DNA of 42,957 nucleotides from Microgenomates group bacterium Gr01-1014_16. Its GTDB lineage: Bacteria; Patescibacteriota; Microgenomatia; CAZETR01; Amesbacteraceae. The stretch covers positions 1 to 42,957 of the forward strand of contig VMGA01000005.1 in NCBI GenBank assembly GCA_007376345.1. Reading direction: 5' to 3'. How positions within the stretch are numbered: the stretch's first letter is position 1; every line of letters begins with the position of its first letter. This document shows, in pieces, positions 22,595 to 31,268 of this stretch. Made by a program: the position numbers and the translations under genes. The notes beneath the pieces are model-generated. The model made no database searches, was not told the origin of the DNA, and saw only the letters and a program-made list of their open reading frames with translations.

Positions 22595-23545
22595 TTAGTT
22601 GAAGAGGTCAATATCGCGGTTTAAAGCTGTCGACCAATTACTGGGAATGTCGTGGGAGTCGCCCTGGTAAGAATAGAAATGGACGGTTTTATTTTGAGCT
22701 TCAAATTGGGCGGCGATAGTCTGGCCCCATTCGTAGGGAACGGACTGGTCGGCGGTGCCGTGGTGGATGTTGACCGGGATTTGGACGAAGTTGATGTTAT
22801 CCAGTGCCGAAATGCCGGGATAATCGGCGGGGGTAAATAGCTCGGTCAGCTCTTTTTGGAAGCGCTCCATCCGCTCTTTACGGCGCGGATCGTCGGTATT
22901 GCGGCGGGAAAAATACAAATACGATTCGGGCCAGTCGCGCACTGCCGGAGCCCAAAGGGAAGCGGCTTGGACACACATGGGACAAACTTCGATGACGCGC
23001 AATGTAACGTCTCCGCCCATGGAGTGGCCATACATATATATCCTGTCTGGATCAACCGTATCCAACTTTTTTGCGGCAGAAATCAGATTCAGTACATCCA
23101 CAGCGTAGCTTATTCTGGCAATCAGGCTACCGGCGTCACCTTCCGATTGATCATGCCCCCGATAGTCAGGCTTGAGCACCAAAAATCCCGCGTTGGCAAA
23201 ATATGCCGACGTATTGATATAAGAATTTTTGGTGGAATAGACTTCGGGGTCGATATATCCGTGGTTGACTATAATCGTCGGCCAGCCTTTTTCAGGTTGT
23301 TTGCCGGCAGGCAAGTTCATCAAGGCATATTCTTTCAGTCCGTCGGAATCAAAACTAATTACATAGGACGAAAACCCTCCAGTTGTCCGGACTGTCTGTT
23401 CAACCTTGATCTTGCTTTCATAACTCCGGTTACTCAAGTAGTCTATAGAATACGGATTAGGAGTTGGTGTTGGAGTAGGTAGGGGAGAAAAACCGGCAGA
23501 CGTTCCAAATATTAAGCTTGCCAGCAGTGCCCACAACTTTTGCAT
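22595..23545 (-). CDS. Secreted alpha/beta hydrolase of the dipeptidyl-peptidase/acyl-esterase type
   Basis: A 316-residue protein with a short signal sequence (about 1-20) and a Pro/Thr linker (LPTPTPTPNP). An alpha/beta-hydrolase domain follows: oxyanion region VNHGYIDPE, the nucleophile in GHSMGG (about 173-178), the acid in HHGTADQSVP and the His in GDSHDIPSNW. The architecture fits S9-like peptidases or esterases acting outside the cytoplasmic membrane. The substrate is unknown. It is flanked by an ABC ATPase gene upstream on the same strand, 23 bases away. Confidence 0.8.
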   Translation of the reverse strand: MQKLWALLASLIFGTSAGFSPLPTPTPTPNPYSIDYLSNRSYESKIKVEQTVRTTGGFSSYVISFDSDGLKEYALMNLPAGKQPEKGWPTIIVNHGYIDPEVYSTKNSYINTSAYFANAGFLVLKPDYRGHDQSEGDAGSLIARISYAVDVLNLISAAKKLDTVDPDRIYMYGHSMGGDVTLRVIEVCPMCVQAASLWAPAVRDWPESYLYFSRRNTDDPRRKERMERFQKELTELFTPADYPGISALDNINFVQIPVNIHHGTADQSVPYEWGQTIAAQFEAQNKTVHFYSYQGDSHDIPSNWSTALNRDIDLFN

Positions 23546-23568
23546 TCAATAAATTTACCAAAACGGTC

Positions 23569-24279
23569 TTATTCCAGCGATGGCGATGTCTTAGCTACAA
23601 GACGGCCGTTTTTCTTGTCCCTCACAATTTTTCCGTCCCTTATCGTAATCACGCGTTTGGCGTGGGCGGCGATATCCAACTCATGGGTAATCATGATAAT
23701 CGTGTGACCGGCGGCATTAAGTTTTTCGAAAATTTTCATAATTTCGTCAGCTTGAGCAGAGGCAATATTTCCGGTGGGTTCGTCGGCCAGAATAATAGCC
23801 GGGTCGTTAATCATAGATCGGGCGATAGCCACCCGCTGCTGTTGGCCGCCGGACAGCTGGGCGGGGGTATGGTCCAGGCGATCTCCCAGCCCAACATCAA
23901 TTAATGCCTGCCTTGCTTTCTCCTCCCTGCTTTGCTTGTTTATGCCTGCGTATATCATTGGCAGCATGACGTTTTTGAGTGCTGTTGTCCGGGGCAATAG
24001 ATTAAAAGCCTGGAAAATAAAGCCGATTTTTTTATTCCTGATCTGGGCCAGGGCGTCGTCCGACAATTTGGCAACACTTTGGTTGTCCAAAAAGTAGTCG
24101 CCGGAGGTGGGTGAGTCCAGGGCGCCCAAAATATGCATCAGAGTCGACTTGCCGGAACCGGAAGGTCCGACTATGGCCACAAACTCGCCTTTTTTGATCT
24201 CAAACGACACGTCATCCAACGCCGCCGTTTCTACAGAGTCGTTTTTATAAATTTTTGACAAATGCGAAACACTTATCAT
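23569..24279 (-). CDS. ABC transporter ATPase of the MacB/LolD type
   Basis: A 236-residue ATPase when started at ATG 24279. A TATAAT box at 24288-24293 on the minus strand lies so close that the mRNA is probably leaderless; the TTG at 24288 is inside that box. Motifs: [10 protein letters not shown] loop ([11 protein letters not shown]), [28 protein letters not shown] and the switch in [14 protein letters not shown]. The [19 protein letters not shown] block is typical of MacB/FtsE/LolD ATPases, which serve lipoprotein or peptide export rather than uptake. No permease gene is adjacent, so the partner must lie elsewhere. Confidence 0.85.
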   Translation of the reverse strand: MISVSHLSKIYKNDSVETAALDDVSFEIKKGEFVAIVGPSGSGKSTLMHILGALDSPTSGDYFLDNQSVAKLSDDALAQIRNKKIGFIFQAFNLLPRTTALKNVMLPMIYAGINKQSREEKARQALIDVGLGDRLDHTPAQLSGGQQQRVAIARSMINDPAIILADEPTGNIASAQADEIMKIFEKLNAAGHTIIMITHELDIAAHAKRVITIRDGKIVRDKKNGRLVAKTSPSLE

Positions 24280-24336
24280 TATTAACAATTATACGAGTTT
24301 CGCAGTTGACCTTGTTTTTTTGTCACCTCAGTGAAG

Positions 24337-24720
24337 TTACTTTCCATTTAAAAATTCCCTGACTCGGAGAACGATTTGGTCGGGGGTGTAGTCGCTTTTG
24401 ATAAGATAGCCGGCGGCGCCAAGGGCGACGGCGTTACCGATGATTTCATCGTGGCCCAAGTTGGAGAGGACGACAATTTTTTTATTGGCATAGTCGGGAA
24501 TGTTTTGCTTTAAAGATTCTAAAATTTTGATCCCGTCCATCTTGGGCAGGACAATGTCCAAAAGGACTAGGTCGTAACCGCCTTTTTGCAAAAAAGCCAG
24601 AGCGGCTTCACCATCGGGGGCTTCGTCAACTGTAAAACCAGCGTCGCGAAGAATGAGGACGTAAAGATCACGGAGAGCTCGGTCGTCTTCGACGACTAGA
24701 ATCCTGGCGGCATCGGCCAT
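24337..24720 (-). CDS. Stand-alone response regulator receiver domain
   Basis: A 127-residue CheY-like receiver domain with no output domain. The acidic pocket is in VVEDDRALRD (about 10-19), the phosphoacceptor Asp in LVLLDIVLPKMDG (about 55), the switch Ser in VVLSNLGHD and Lys in GYLIKSDYTP. It is probably a phosphorelay intermediate or partner of a histidine kinase such as the GAF kinase at 27626-28927. That link is positional only. Confidence 0.85.
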   Translation of the reverse strand: MADAARILVVEDDRALRDLYVLILRDAGFTVDEAPDGEAALAFLQKGGYDLVLLDIVLPKMDGIKILESLKQNIPDYANKKIVVLSNLGHDEIIGNAVALGAAGYLIKSDYTPDQIVLRVREFLNGK

Positions 24721-24778
24721 GTTGGTTGAGTTTAACCCAAAGGAAGAGTAAAAGTAAAGAAACAGATATAATTGGGGG

Positions 24779-25486
24779 GTGCAAAAGGTTATACGGGGAA
24801 TTTTGACTAACTATGAGGTAGTTGGGAAGGGGCCGGACCTGGTGATATTACCCGGCTGGAAAGGAAGTTTGGAAGAGTGGAGAGGGATAGCAGGGGAATT
24901 GGGAAAGAAATATAAAGTTTATTCGGTGGATTTGCCAGGTTTTGGCGGCACATCCAGGCCGGATGGTGATTGGGGAATTTACGATTATGCCGATTGGACC
25001 GAGGAGTTTATAAAAAAAATGGGGATAAAAAACCCGATAATTATCGGGTATTCGTTTGGCGGGAGGTTAGCTATAATTTTGGCTGCCAGGGGAAGGGCGA
25101 AAAGACTGGTGCTGGTTGACACTGCGGGCATGGAAACGCGGGGAGTTAAATCAAAAATGTTGGAGAGTTTAATTTTTTTGAAGGGTGTTGTCCCATTGGG
25201 GGTCAGGGAGCGATTGCGATCGGAAGATTATCGACAAGCGGGAAAAATGAGGGGGGTATACAAAAGAGTGGTGCAAGAGGATTTGCGGAAGAGATTGGAA
25301 ACGGTAAAATGTCCGACTTTGATTATTTGGGGAGAAAAAGACAATGTTTTACCTTTTACCGAAGCGAGAATGTTGCATGGGGGAATAAAAGGATCAGTTT
25401 TGCGGGTGGTGTGGGGGGCGACACACTGGCCGCATTTGGAAAAACCAGATGATTTAGTGAGAATTTTGGGGGAGGAAGGAATATGA
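24779..25486 (+). CDS. Alpha/beta hydrolase
   Basis: A 235-residue alpha/beta hydrolase from a GTG start. Visible are the oxyanion strand LVILPGWKGSLEEW, DLPGFGGTSRP, the nucleophile in GYSFGG (about 91-96), the acid in WGEKDNVLP and the His in THWPHLEKP. It resembles ester- or C-C bond hydrolases (MhpC/BioH-like), with no clear substrate. It overlaps the Mur-ligase-like gene by ATGA, so both are translated together, suggesting a cell-wall-related or pooled function. Confidence 0.82.
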   Translation: MQKVIRGILTNYEVVGKGPDLVILPGWKGSLEEWRGIAGELGKKYKVYSVDLPGFGGTSRPDGDWGIYDYADWTEEFIKKMGIKNPIIIGYSFGGRLAIILAARGRAKRLVLVDTAGMETRGVKSKMLESLIFLKGVVPLGVRERLRSEDYRQAGKMRGVYKRVVQEDLRKRLETVKCPTLIIWGEKDNVLPFTEARMLHGGIKGSVLRVVWGATHWPHLEKPDDLVRILGEEGI

Positions 25487-26577
25487 CAAATCCTCTTGTG
25501 ACCTACTTGCATATTTTGCAGCTGGAAGGATACCAACCGGTGAGGTTTTTGCGGTGGTGGGTAAAAAACCCGCTTAAATTCAGATTGGAAAACAAGAAGA
25601 AGCTGGAGTGGACGGCGAAGGCCAAGTTTATTTACGTAGTGAGCGGCGGATTTTGGCCGCTGATGTTTGTAGGGTTACTGGCTTTGAAGCCGATTGAAGA
25701 AATTTATAAATGGCGGACAAAAGAAAAGACGAGAGAAAAAATTGAGAGATTAAAGAGGGGAAAATTGAAGGTAATAGGAATCGCCGGAAGTTACGGCAAG
25801 ACATCGACAAAGGAATTTTTGTACCAGATATTGAAGAGTAAATACCGGGTACTGCGGACGCCGGAGAGTTATAACACCCCGATGGGAATTGCCAAAGTAG
25901 TGGAGATGGAATTGGATGAAAGTTACGATTTTTTCATATGCGAAATGGGGGAGCACGCGCGGGGGGATATAAAAGAATTATGCGAGACGGTATTGCCTGA
26001 TTACGGGGTTATTACCGGAATAAACGAGCAACATTTGGAGAGATTCGCGTCCAGGGAAGAAATTAAAAAGACGATTTATGAACTGAAAGATTGGGTGGGA
26101 GAAATCGTGGAATATAAAAGGGGAAAAGGGACGCCAATGGAGGAAAACTTAAGAATAGCCAGGGAGATGGCGGCGATTTTGGGAGTGAAAACGAATATAC
26201 AGATAAAGCCGGTTGAGCATAGGTTAAAAGTGATTAAGAGGAGTGAAATCACCATAATCGATGACGCGTATAGCAGTAACGTGGACGGGTTCGCGGCGGC
26301 GGTGGATTATCTGAAAAGTTTTGAGGGTTGGAAGGTAATTGTGACTCCGGGGATCGCGGAACTGGGAGGTGAAACATACGAAATTCACAAGAGACTGGGA
26401 GAGAAGTTAAGGGGGTTGGACCAAGTAATATTAGTGGGAAGAAACGAACGGACGAAAGGACTTGAGGAAGGGGCAGGTGAGGTTGAATATGTGGATAAAG
26501 TTGGCGAGGCAGTGAATAGGGTGTCGAGACGGCCGGCTGTGGTACTATTTGAAAATGACTTGCCGGATAATTATTAA
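25483..26577 (+). CDS. MurF-like Mur ligase family protein with shortened central domain
   Basis: A 364-residue Mur-ligase-like protein. An N-terminal hydrophobic segment (about 48-68) comes first. Then follow the ATP-binding GIAGSYGKTSTKEF (about 99-112), TPESYNTPMGIAKVV, FFICEMGEHARGDI, and the C-terminal domain IIDDAYSSNVDGF...VTPGIAELGGETYEIHKRLG, ending ENDLPDNY. MurF-type enzymes add D-Ala-D-Ala to the peptidoglycan precursor. Between KDWVGEIVEY and MEENLRIAREMAAILGV the usual strands and the G.HN..N region of the central domain are missing, roughly 80 residues, without loss of frame. The protein is therefore short and possibly impaired. It converges on the ddl gene. Confidence 0.75.
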   Translation: MTNPLVTYLHILQLEGYQPVRFLRWWVKNPLKFRLENKKKLEWTAKAKFIYVVSGGFWPLMFVGLLALKPIEEIYKWRTKEKTREKIERLKRGKLKVIGIAGSYGKTSTKEFLYQILKSKYRVLRTPESYNTPMGIAKVVEMELDESYDFFICEMGEHARGDIKELCETVLPDYGVITGINEQHLERFASREEIKKTIYELKDWVGEIVEYKRGKGTPMEENLRIAREMAAILGVKTNIQIKPVEHRLKVIKRSEITIIDDAYSSNVDGFAAAVDYLKSFEGWKVIVTPGIAELGGETYEIHKRLGEKLRGLDQVILVGRNERTKGLEEGAGEVEYVDKVGEAVNRVSRRPAVVLFENDLPDNY

Positions 26578-27635
26578 CCTTTTAATTTGTTGCCCTTGAG
26601 AGTCTCACCCAGATTGGCCAAGAGATTGTTGGCAAAAGTATAAGTTGTTTTGTTTTTGTCTTCATGGCTGGTGAGAGCCAGTTGAATAAGCTCGTCTAAG
26701 AGTTTGGGGAAAGGAATATTGGATGCTTGCCATAGATAGAAAGCCAAGCTGCCGGGGATAGTGTTGATCTCATTTATATAAATAGTTTTTTCATCAGGAC
26801 TAACCAGGAAGTCCACCCTGGCAAGGCCGGAGCAGTCTAGTGATTCGAAGGCAGTTTTGGCCAGGTCGGATATTTTGGCGGCGGTGGCTGGTTTGATGGG
26901 GGCGGGGATAAGACGTTTGGCGGAGGCCATCCCCGCTGATTTGGAACTGCCCGATTCGTACTTATCGGAAAAGGTGAGGACTTCTTTGCTGGGAACCGGT
27001 TGTTCGCAGACGGAGGTGCGAAGTTTGCTGCCGGAGTTGCCCAAAACTGAAATATTGATTTCATTGAATCCTTCAGCCGATTCTTCGACAATTATTTTGC
27101 GGTCGTAGCAGGCGGCAATTTCGAGAGCGTCATTTAGTTCTTTGGAAGAGTGGACTTTGGTGGTGCCAATACTGGAGCCGCCGTTAGCCGGTTTGACATA
27201 AAGTGGATATTTCAAAGAAACTGATTTGGGTAAATTATCACGGTAAAACCAGAGATGCTTGACCTGGGGAAGATTGTGGGATGAAAAGACTTGTTTTTGC
27301 AGAACCTTGTCCATACCGAGGGATGACCCGAGCACTCCTGATCCTACGTAGGGAATATTTAACATTTCCAAAAATCCTTGAATAGTTCCGTCTTCACCAA
27401 ATGGACCATGGAAAACCGGAAAGGCGACGTCAATTTTGGGAAGGGGTTTTGGGGGTAAAAGGGAAAGCTGTTTGGTGCCAGAAATAAGTTTATCCAGGTC
27501 TTTGTAAGATTCGGGGGTCAAGAATTTATTATTTCCAATGACCCACCCTCCTGATTTGGAGATATAGATGGGGATGACTTCGTATTTATCTTGATCCAGG
27601 TTTTGCATAACCTGGAGAGCGGTTATTACCGCCAC
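26574..27635 (-). CDS. ddl: D-alanine-D-alanine ligase, N-terminus clipped
   Basis: A 353-residue ATP-grasp D-Ala-D-Ala ligase that makes the dipeptide for MurF. Blocks: FPVFHGPFGEDGTIQGFLEML, YVGSGVLGSSLGMDK, LYVKPANGGSSIGTTKV, and the metal-binding ARVDFLVSPDEKTIYINEINTIPG. The start is a GTG at 27635 (VAVITALQVM). The family's first strand and the conserved GGxSxEHEV loop should precede it. Here only IEGRSPEHE is encoded upstream, behind a stop codon, so the glycine-rich start is lost to the joined histidine kinase gene. The Glu of that loop binds D-Ala, so activity is uncertain. Confidence 0.85.
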   Translation of the reverse strand: MAVITALQVMQNLDQDKYEVIPIYISKSGGWVIGNNKFLTPESYKDLDKLISGTKQLSLLPPKPLPKIDVAFPVFHGPFGEDGTIQGFLEMLNIPYVGSGVLGSSLGMDKVLQKQVFSSHNLPQVKHLWFYRDNLPKSVSLKYPLYVKPANGGSSIGTTKVHSSKELNDALEIAACYDRKIIVEESAEGFNEINISVLGNSGSKLRTSVCEQPVPSKEVLTFSDKYESGSSKSAGMASAKRLIPAPIKPATAAKISDLAKTAFESLDCSGLARVDFLVSPDEKTIYINEINTIPGSLAFYLWQASNIPFPKLLDELIQLALTSHEDKNKTTYTFANNLLANLGETLKGNKLKG

Positions 27636-28927
27636 TTCATGCTCCGGCGAGCGTCCTTCGATTTAACTGAAATCGTGCCTTTGTGGAGCTCGACGTATTG
27701 CTTGCACAGATACAGGCCCAGGCCGGTGCCGGGTTCGGAAAGGGCGGTGAGAGCAGCTCCGCCGCGCTCGAATTTGGTGAAGAGTTTGCCCAACTCCTCC
27801 TCGGAGATACCCCGGCCGGTATCGTTGACCGAAGTTTCCAAATAATTTTGGTCTGCTTGGGCGGACAAAGTAATTTTCCCGCCTGAATCAGTAAATTTAA
27901 GGGAGTTCCCGATTAGGTTTTCCAACACCTGCATAACTTTGTCCCGGTCGGCAGTAATCAGGGGCAAAGGTTCAGAGGTTTCAAGGTTCAAAGTTATTTT
28001 TTTGTCGGCGGCGCGGGCTTTGAACTCATCGAGAATTTGATTTAATAACTCCACAATGTCAAAGGGTTCAAGCTTGAGCTGGACCCGGCCGGATTCAATC
28101 CGGGAAATATCCAGCATGTCGTTGACCAGATGAATTAATCTTTCGGTAGAATTGAAGACTAACTGCAAGTAGTCTTTGGTCTTGGAACCGGACCTGTCGT
28201 TAAGAACCATCCAGACGTAACTTTTGATGGCGGTCATGGGCGTGCGCAACTCGTGGGAAGCCAGAGACACGAACTCATCCTTGGCCTTGTCTAGTTGCTG
28301 AAGGCGGACGTTGGCAGAATCTAGGTCGGTAGAGGTTTTTTGCAGATCAGAATACAGCCTGGCATTTTGGACGGCAATGCCTACTATTTCGGTAAACCCA
28401 CGCAGCAAATCTAATTCGGAATCGGAAACTTCTGATTCATCTTTGACCATGCTGAAAATCATGACTCCACGAGCCACGCCGTGATATATTACCGGGAAGA
28501 TCATGCTTGTTTTGATACCAATGGCTTGTTGGACCTGGTGGGCTTCGTCAATGGAGTAAGGCGGACAAAGAATATCCTTCCAATTGTGAGTAGTATGAGA
28601 TTGTTTATCGTTCAGGCATTTGATGCACACGTTCTCCGGGTCTGAAAGAGGAATGGTGATATCGTGAAATGGAACCGGAGTAATTTCCAAAGCTTTTTTA
28701 GCTTCATCCGTCTGTGAAATGGAAACTCTTTTTAAGGAGTTACTTTGTTCATCGGCAAGCGCCAGGACTACGATCCGATACCCAAGCTGTAAATAACCTA
28801 ATTCAGTGAGAACACAATCAACGATATTTTGGACTACCTGGTTAAAATCAAGCGTGTCCAGTATAATTTTTTCTAAACGCCACAGGGACTCTATAGTTTG
28901 CTTAGATTGAGGGGTGGTGGTATACAT
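27626..28927 (-). CDS. GAF-domain sensor histidine kinase, C-terminus clipped
   Basis: A 433-residue soluble histidine kinase. The N-terminal GAF-like domain (about 15-195) contains CIKCLNDKQSH and FPVIYHGVARGVMIFS. The dimerisation domain has the phospho-His in FVSLASHELRTPM (about 226-238). The ATPase domain has ENLIGNSLKFTDSGG, DTGRGIS and GTGLGLYLC. The protein ends HKGTISVKSKDARRSMKWR, where the family normally has 'KGTISVkSkeGkGstFtftLP', so the last strand is replaced by sequence belonging to ddl. The gene overlaps ddl by 10 bases. A stand-alone receiver lies 3 kb away. Confidence 0.85.
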   Translation of the reverse strand: MYTTTPQSKQTIESLWRLEKIILDTLDFNQVVQNIVDCVLTELGYLQLGYRIVVLALADEQSNSLKRVSISQTDEAKKALEITPVPFHDITIPLSDPENVCIKCLNDKQSHTTHNWKDILCPPYSIDEAHQVQQAIGIKTSMIFPVIYHGVARGVMIFSMVKDESEVSDSELDLLRGFTEIVGIAVQNARLYSDLQKTSTDLDSANVRLQQLDKAKDEFVSLASHELRTPMTAIKSYVWMVLNDRSGSKTKDYLQLVFNSTERLIHLVNDMLDISRIESGRVQLKLEPFDIVELLNQILDEFKARAADKKITLNLETSEPLPLITADRDKVMQVLENLIGNSLKFTDSGGKITLSAQADQNYLETSVNDTGRGISEEELGKLFTKFERGGAALTALSEPGTGLGLYLCKQYVELHKGTISVKSKDARRSMKWR

Positions 28928-28956
28928 CTTTAGATAGGAATATCTTAGCAGACAAT

Positions 28957-30306
28957 ATGGCTAATAAAACACTGGAGAAACTGGCCCACGGTGACTTACC
29001 GTTGGATTTTAATTGGAATTCCCAGACGTATCCCGGCATACCATTAGAAAGCTGCATACCCACAATATCAAGTGTCAAAAACATCGAGATCGTGGCAGAA
29101 GACTTGCGGGACGGTCTGCACGGGATAAGCGAGTATCCGTCGATTGAAAAAATGGAGAAGTATGTGGAAGCCTTGTTCAAATTGGGCGTTCGGGCGATGA
29201 CGGTGGGGATTTACCCCGGGGAAAAAAACAGAATTGACAAGATAATAAAAGAGTTGTTGGTTTATATGGGTAAAAAATACCAGTCAGTGACTCCGATTGT
29301 GTTGTCGTTGGCGACTAAGGAGTCAATGGAATGGCTGGGAGAATGCAAAAAACTGAACAAGAACCTGAACGCCATTGTTTTTATGGGAACGGCGCCTTCA
29401 CGGCTTTTAGTTGAAGAGTGGGAGAGGAAATTTATTTTGGATAAATTAGCTTGGGCAGTTGATTTGGCAGTCCGAAAATACAAAGTAAAAGTTATCGGAG
29501 CTACTGAACACACTACTCAAACACCGCCAGATTTTTTAAGAGCGATTATTACTACATTTGTCAAAAACGGAGCGGGTTTTTTTTGTGTGGCCGATACTAT
29601 CGGAACGGCCAGACCGGAAGGAGCTGTGAGAATAGTTAAGTTTGTAAAGAAGGTGCTGCATGAGTTGAAAGCCGATGACGTCAAGGTTGACTGGCACGGA
29701 CACGACGACTTGGGAAACGGGGTGGGAAATGCCCTGGCAGCTATTGGAGCCGGAGCCAATAGGGTGCATACTGTCGCGAGGGGAATCGGAGAAAGGGCAG
29801 GAAATACTCAAATGGAAGCAATTTTGTTGAATTGCATGGAAATTGCCAGAGAGAAAAAGCAAACGTTACCCTGGAATCCTAACGTTTTGGATGATGTATT
29901 GAGACTGTATGACGAGATTACCCAAACACCGGTTCCGTCTCACGGTCCGTTAGGAAAAAGGGCTTTCAGTACTTCTTTAGGAATTCATACCTCCGCCATG
30001 TTGAAAGCGAAAAATATTGCAGATGAAAGTAAAATTAACAGGAGATATAAAAAACTTACGGCCCGCCTTGAAGATATGGCGCAGAGAATTTATACTGCCC
30101 TAGACCCGAAGTCAGTCGGCAGGACGCGTGATATTTACGTAGGGCCATGGAGCGGAAGAAGTACTGTCCACTTAGCATATGTGGGAATGGGGGGGGATCC
30201 GAATGAGCTGACTGTTGAAATTGTTGAACACGTGCTTACTACCGCAAAAAAATTAGGCAGAGAACTGACCAATGAAGAGCTGAAAAAACTGTTAAATAAC
30301 AAGTAG
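28957..30306 (+). CDS. Isopropylmalate/homocitrate-synthase-like enzyme (HMGL-like)
   Basis: A 449-residue HMGL-like aldolase that would condense acetyl-CoA with a 2-oxoacid. The divalent metal site is in EDLRDGLHG (about 48-56) and HGHDDLGNGVGNALAAIGAGA (about 247-267), and the signature RGIGERAGNTQMEAIL follows. The leucine-sensing LeuA regulatory domain is absent, so feedback control by leucine is unlikely. It could be 2-isopropylmalate, homocitrate or re-citrate synthase; sequence inspection does not decide. Nearby BCAT and isopropylmalate-dehydratase-like genes favour a branched-chain role. It is divergent from the histidine kinase gene with 29 bases between them. Confidence 0.78.
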   Translation: MANKTLEKLAHGDLPLDFNWNSQTYPGIPLESCIPTISSVKNIEIVAEDLRDGLHGISEYPSIEKMEKYVEALFKLGVRAMTVGIYPGEKNRIDKIIKELLVYMGKKYQSVTPIVLSLATKESMEWLGECKKLNKNLNAIVFMGTAPSRLLVEEWERKFILDKLAWAVDLAVRKYKVKVIGATEHTTQTPPDFLRAIITTFVKNGAGFFCVADTIGTARPEGAVRIVKFVKKVLHELKADDVKVDWHGHDDLGNGVGNALAAIGAGANRVHTVARGIGERAGNTQMEAILLNCMEIAREKKQTLPWNPNVLDDVLRLYDEITQTPVPSHGPLGKRAFSTSLGIHTSAMLKAKNIADESKINRRYKKLTARLEDMAQRIYTALDPKSVGRTRDIYVGPWSGRSTVHLAYVGMGGDPNELTVEIVEHVLTTAKKLGRELTNEELKKLLNNK

Positions 30307-30311
30307 TCGGA

Positions 30312-31247
30312 TTATTTAAGCTTAATCGGATAGACCCATGACGAATACTTTTTCATCTTTCCGTGCACGAGAGAAAAAAAGGCGGTTTGAATACGAGATG
30401 TGATGGGACCAATTTGAGAATTGCCTACCGGGCGCTTGTCTATTTCCGAAATCCAGGCGACCTGGACTCCGGTTCCGCAAAAGAAAGCTTCGTCGGCAAT
30501 ATATAGCTCGGACCGGTCAATCGATCGCTCCACGGTCAGAATATTTAAATCTTTGGCGAGTTGAAGAATGGTGTTTCTGGTAATACCTTCTAAAATATCT
30601 TCCGTGACCGGAGGAGTAACTAAGTAACCATTCCTGACAATAAACAAATTTTCAGCCGACCCTTCGGATACTTCTCCTTTATTGTTTAAGACGATAGCTT
30701 CGTCGAAGCCTAATTGGGCTGACTCCTGTCGAGCTAAGGCGGAGTTGATATAACTGCCGGAAATTTTTCCTCTGGCGGGTATGGAATTATCCGAAACCCG
30801 GGTCCAGGACGACACTTTGACCGATAAACCCTTGGAGACGGATAAATATTCTTCTAATGGGATCATATACATGGCGAAATCAAATTTATTATCCCGAAAA
30901 AGATTCGGGGCCAGTTGCAGGCTCCCGGCATAGGCAAAAGGGCGGAAATAGACATTTTGCCGGGGATGATTTTTGATTACAAGATTGACGATAATTTGTA
31001 CAAGATCGGGAGACGAGTATGGTATGGAGACACCAAGGATTTTCAGGGAATTTAAAAAGCGCTCAAAATGATCCTGGGGCCGAAAAATGTCGAGGATCCG
31101 TTTGTCTTTATCGTAGTATCCCCGAATTCCGCCAAATACTGCAGTCCCGTATTGAAGAGCGTTGGTTTTAATTGATACTCTGGCTTTTTCCTGTGGAACA
31201 ATCTTACCTTGGAAAAAAGCGAACTTGAAATCTTCGGACTTAGACAT
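30312..31247 (-). CDS. ilvE: Branched-chain amino acid aminotransferase
   Basis: A 311-residue class IV (fold type IV) PLP aminotransferase. Blocks: ALQYGTAVFGGIRGYYD (about 30-46), FRPFAYAG, the PLP-binding Lys in ARGKISGSYINSALA (near 160), GFDEAIVLN...GEVSEGSAENLF, and DEAFFCGTGVQV at the C-terminal end. It exchanges amino groups between glutamate and branched-chain 2-oxoacids. Length and motifs are normal for IlvE. It converges on the HMGL-like gene (five bases) and is divergent from the dehydratase gene (21 bases), so the three genes share a place but not a transcript. Confidence 0.88.
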   Translation of the reverse strand: MSKSEDFKFAFFQGKIVPQEKARVSIKTNALQYGTAVFGGIRGYYDKDKRILDIFRPQDHFERFLNSLKILGVSIPYSSPDLVQIIVNLVIKNHPRQNVYFRPFAYAGSLQLAPNLFRDNKFDFAMYMIPLEEYLSVSKGLSVKVSSWTRVSDNSIPARGKISGSYINSALARQESAQLGFDEAIVLNNKGEVSEGSAENLFIVRNGYLVTPPVTEDILEGITRNTILQLAKDLNILTVERSIDRSELYIADEAFFCGTGVQVAWISEIDKRPVGNSQIGPITSRIQTAFFSLVHGKMKKYSSWVYPIKLK

Positions 31248-31268
31248 GAATGTTATTATAGGTTATGA

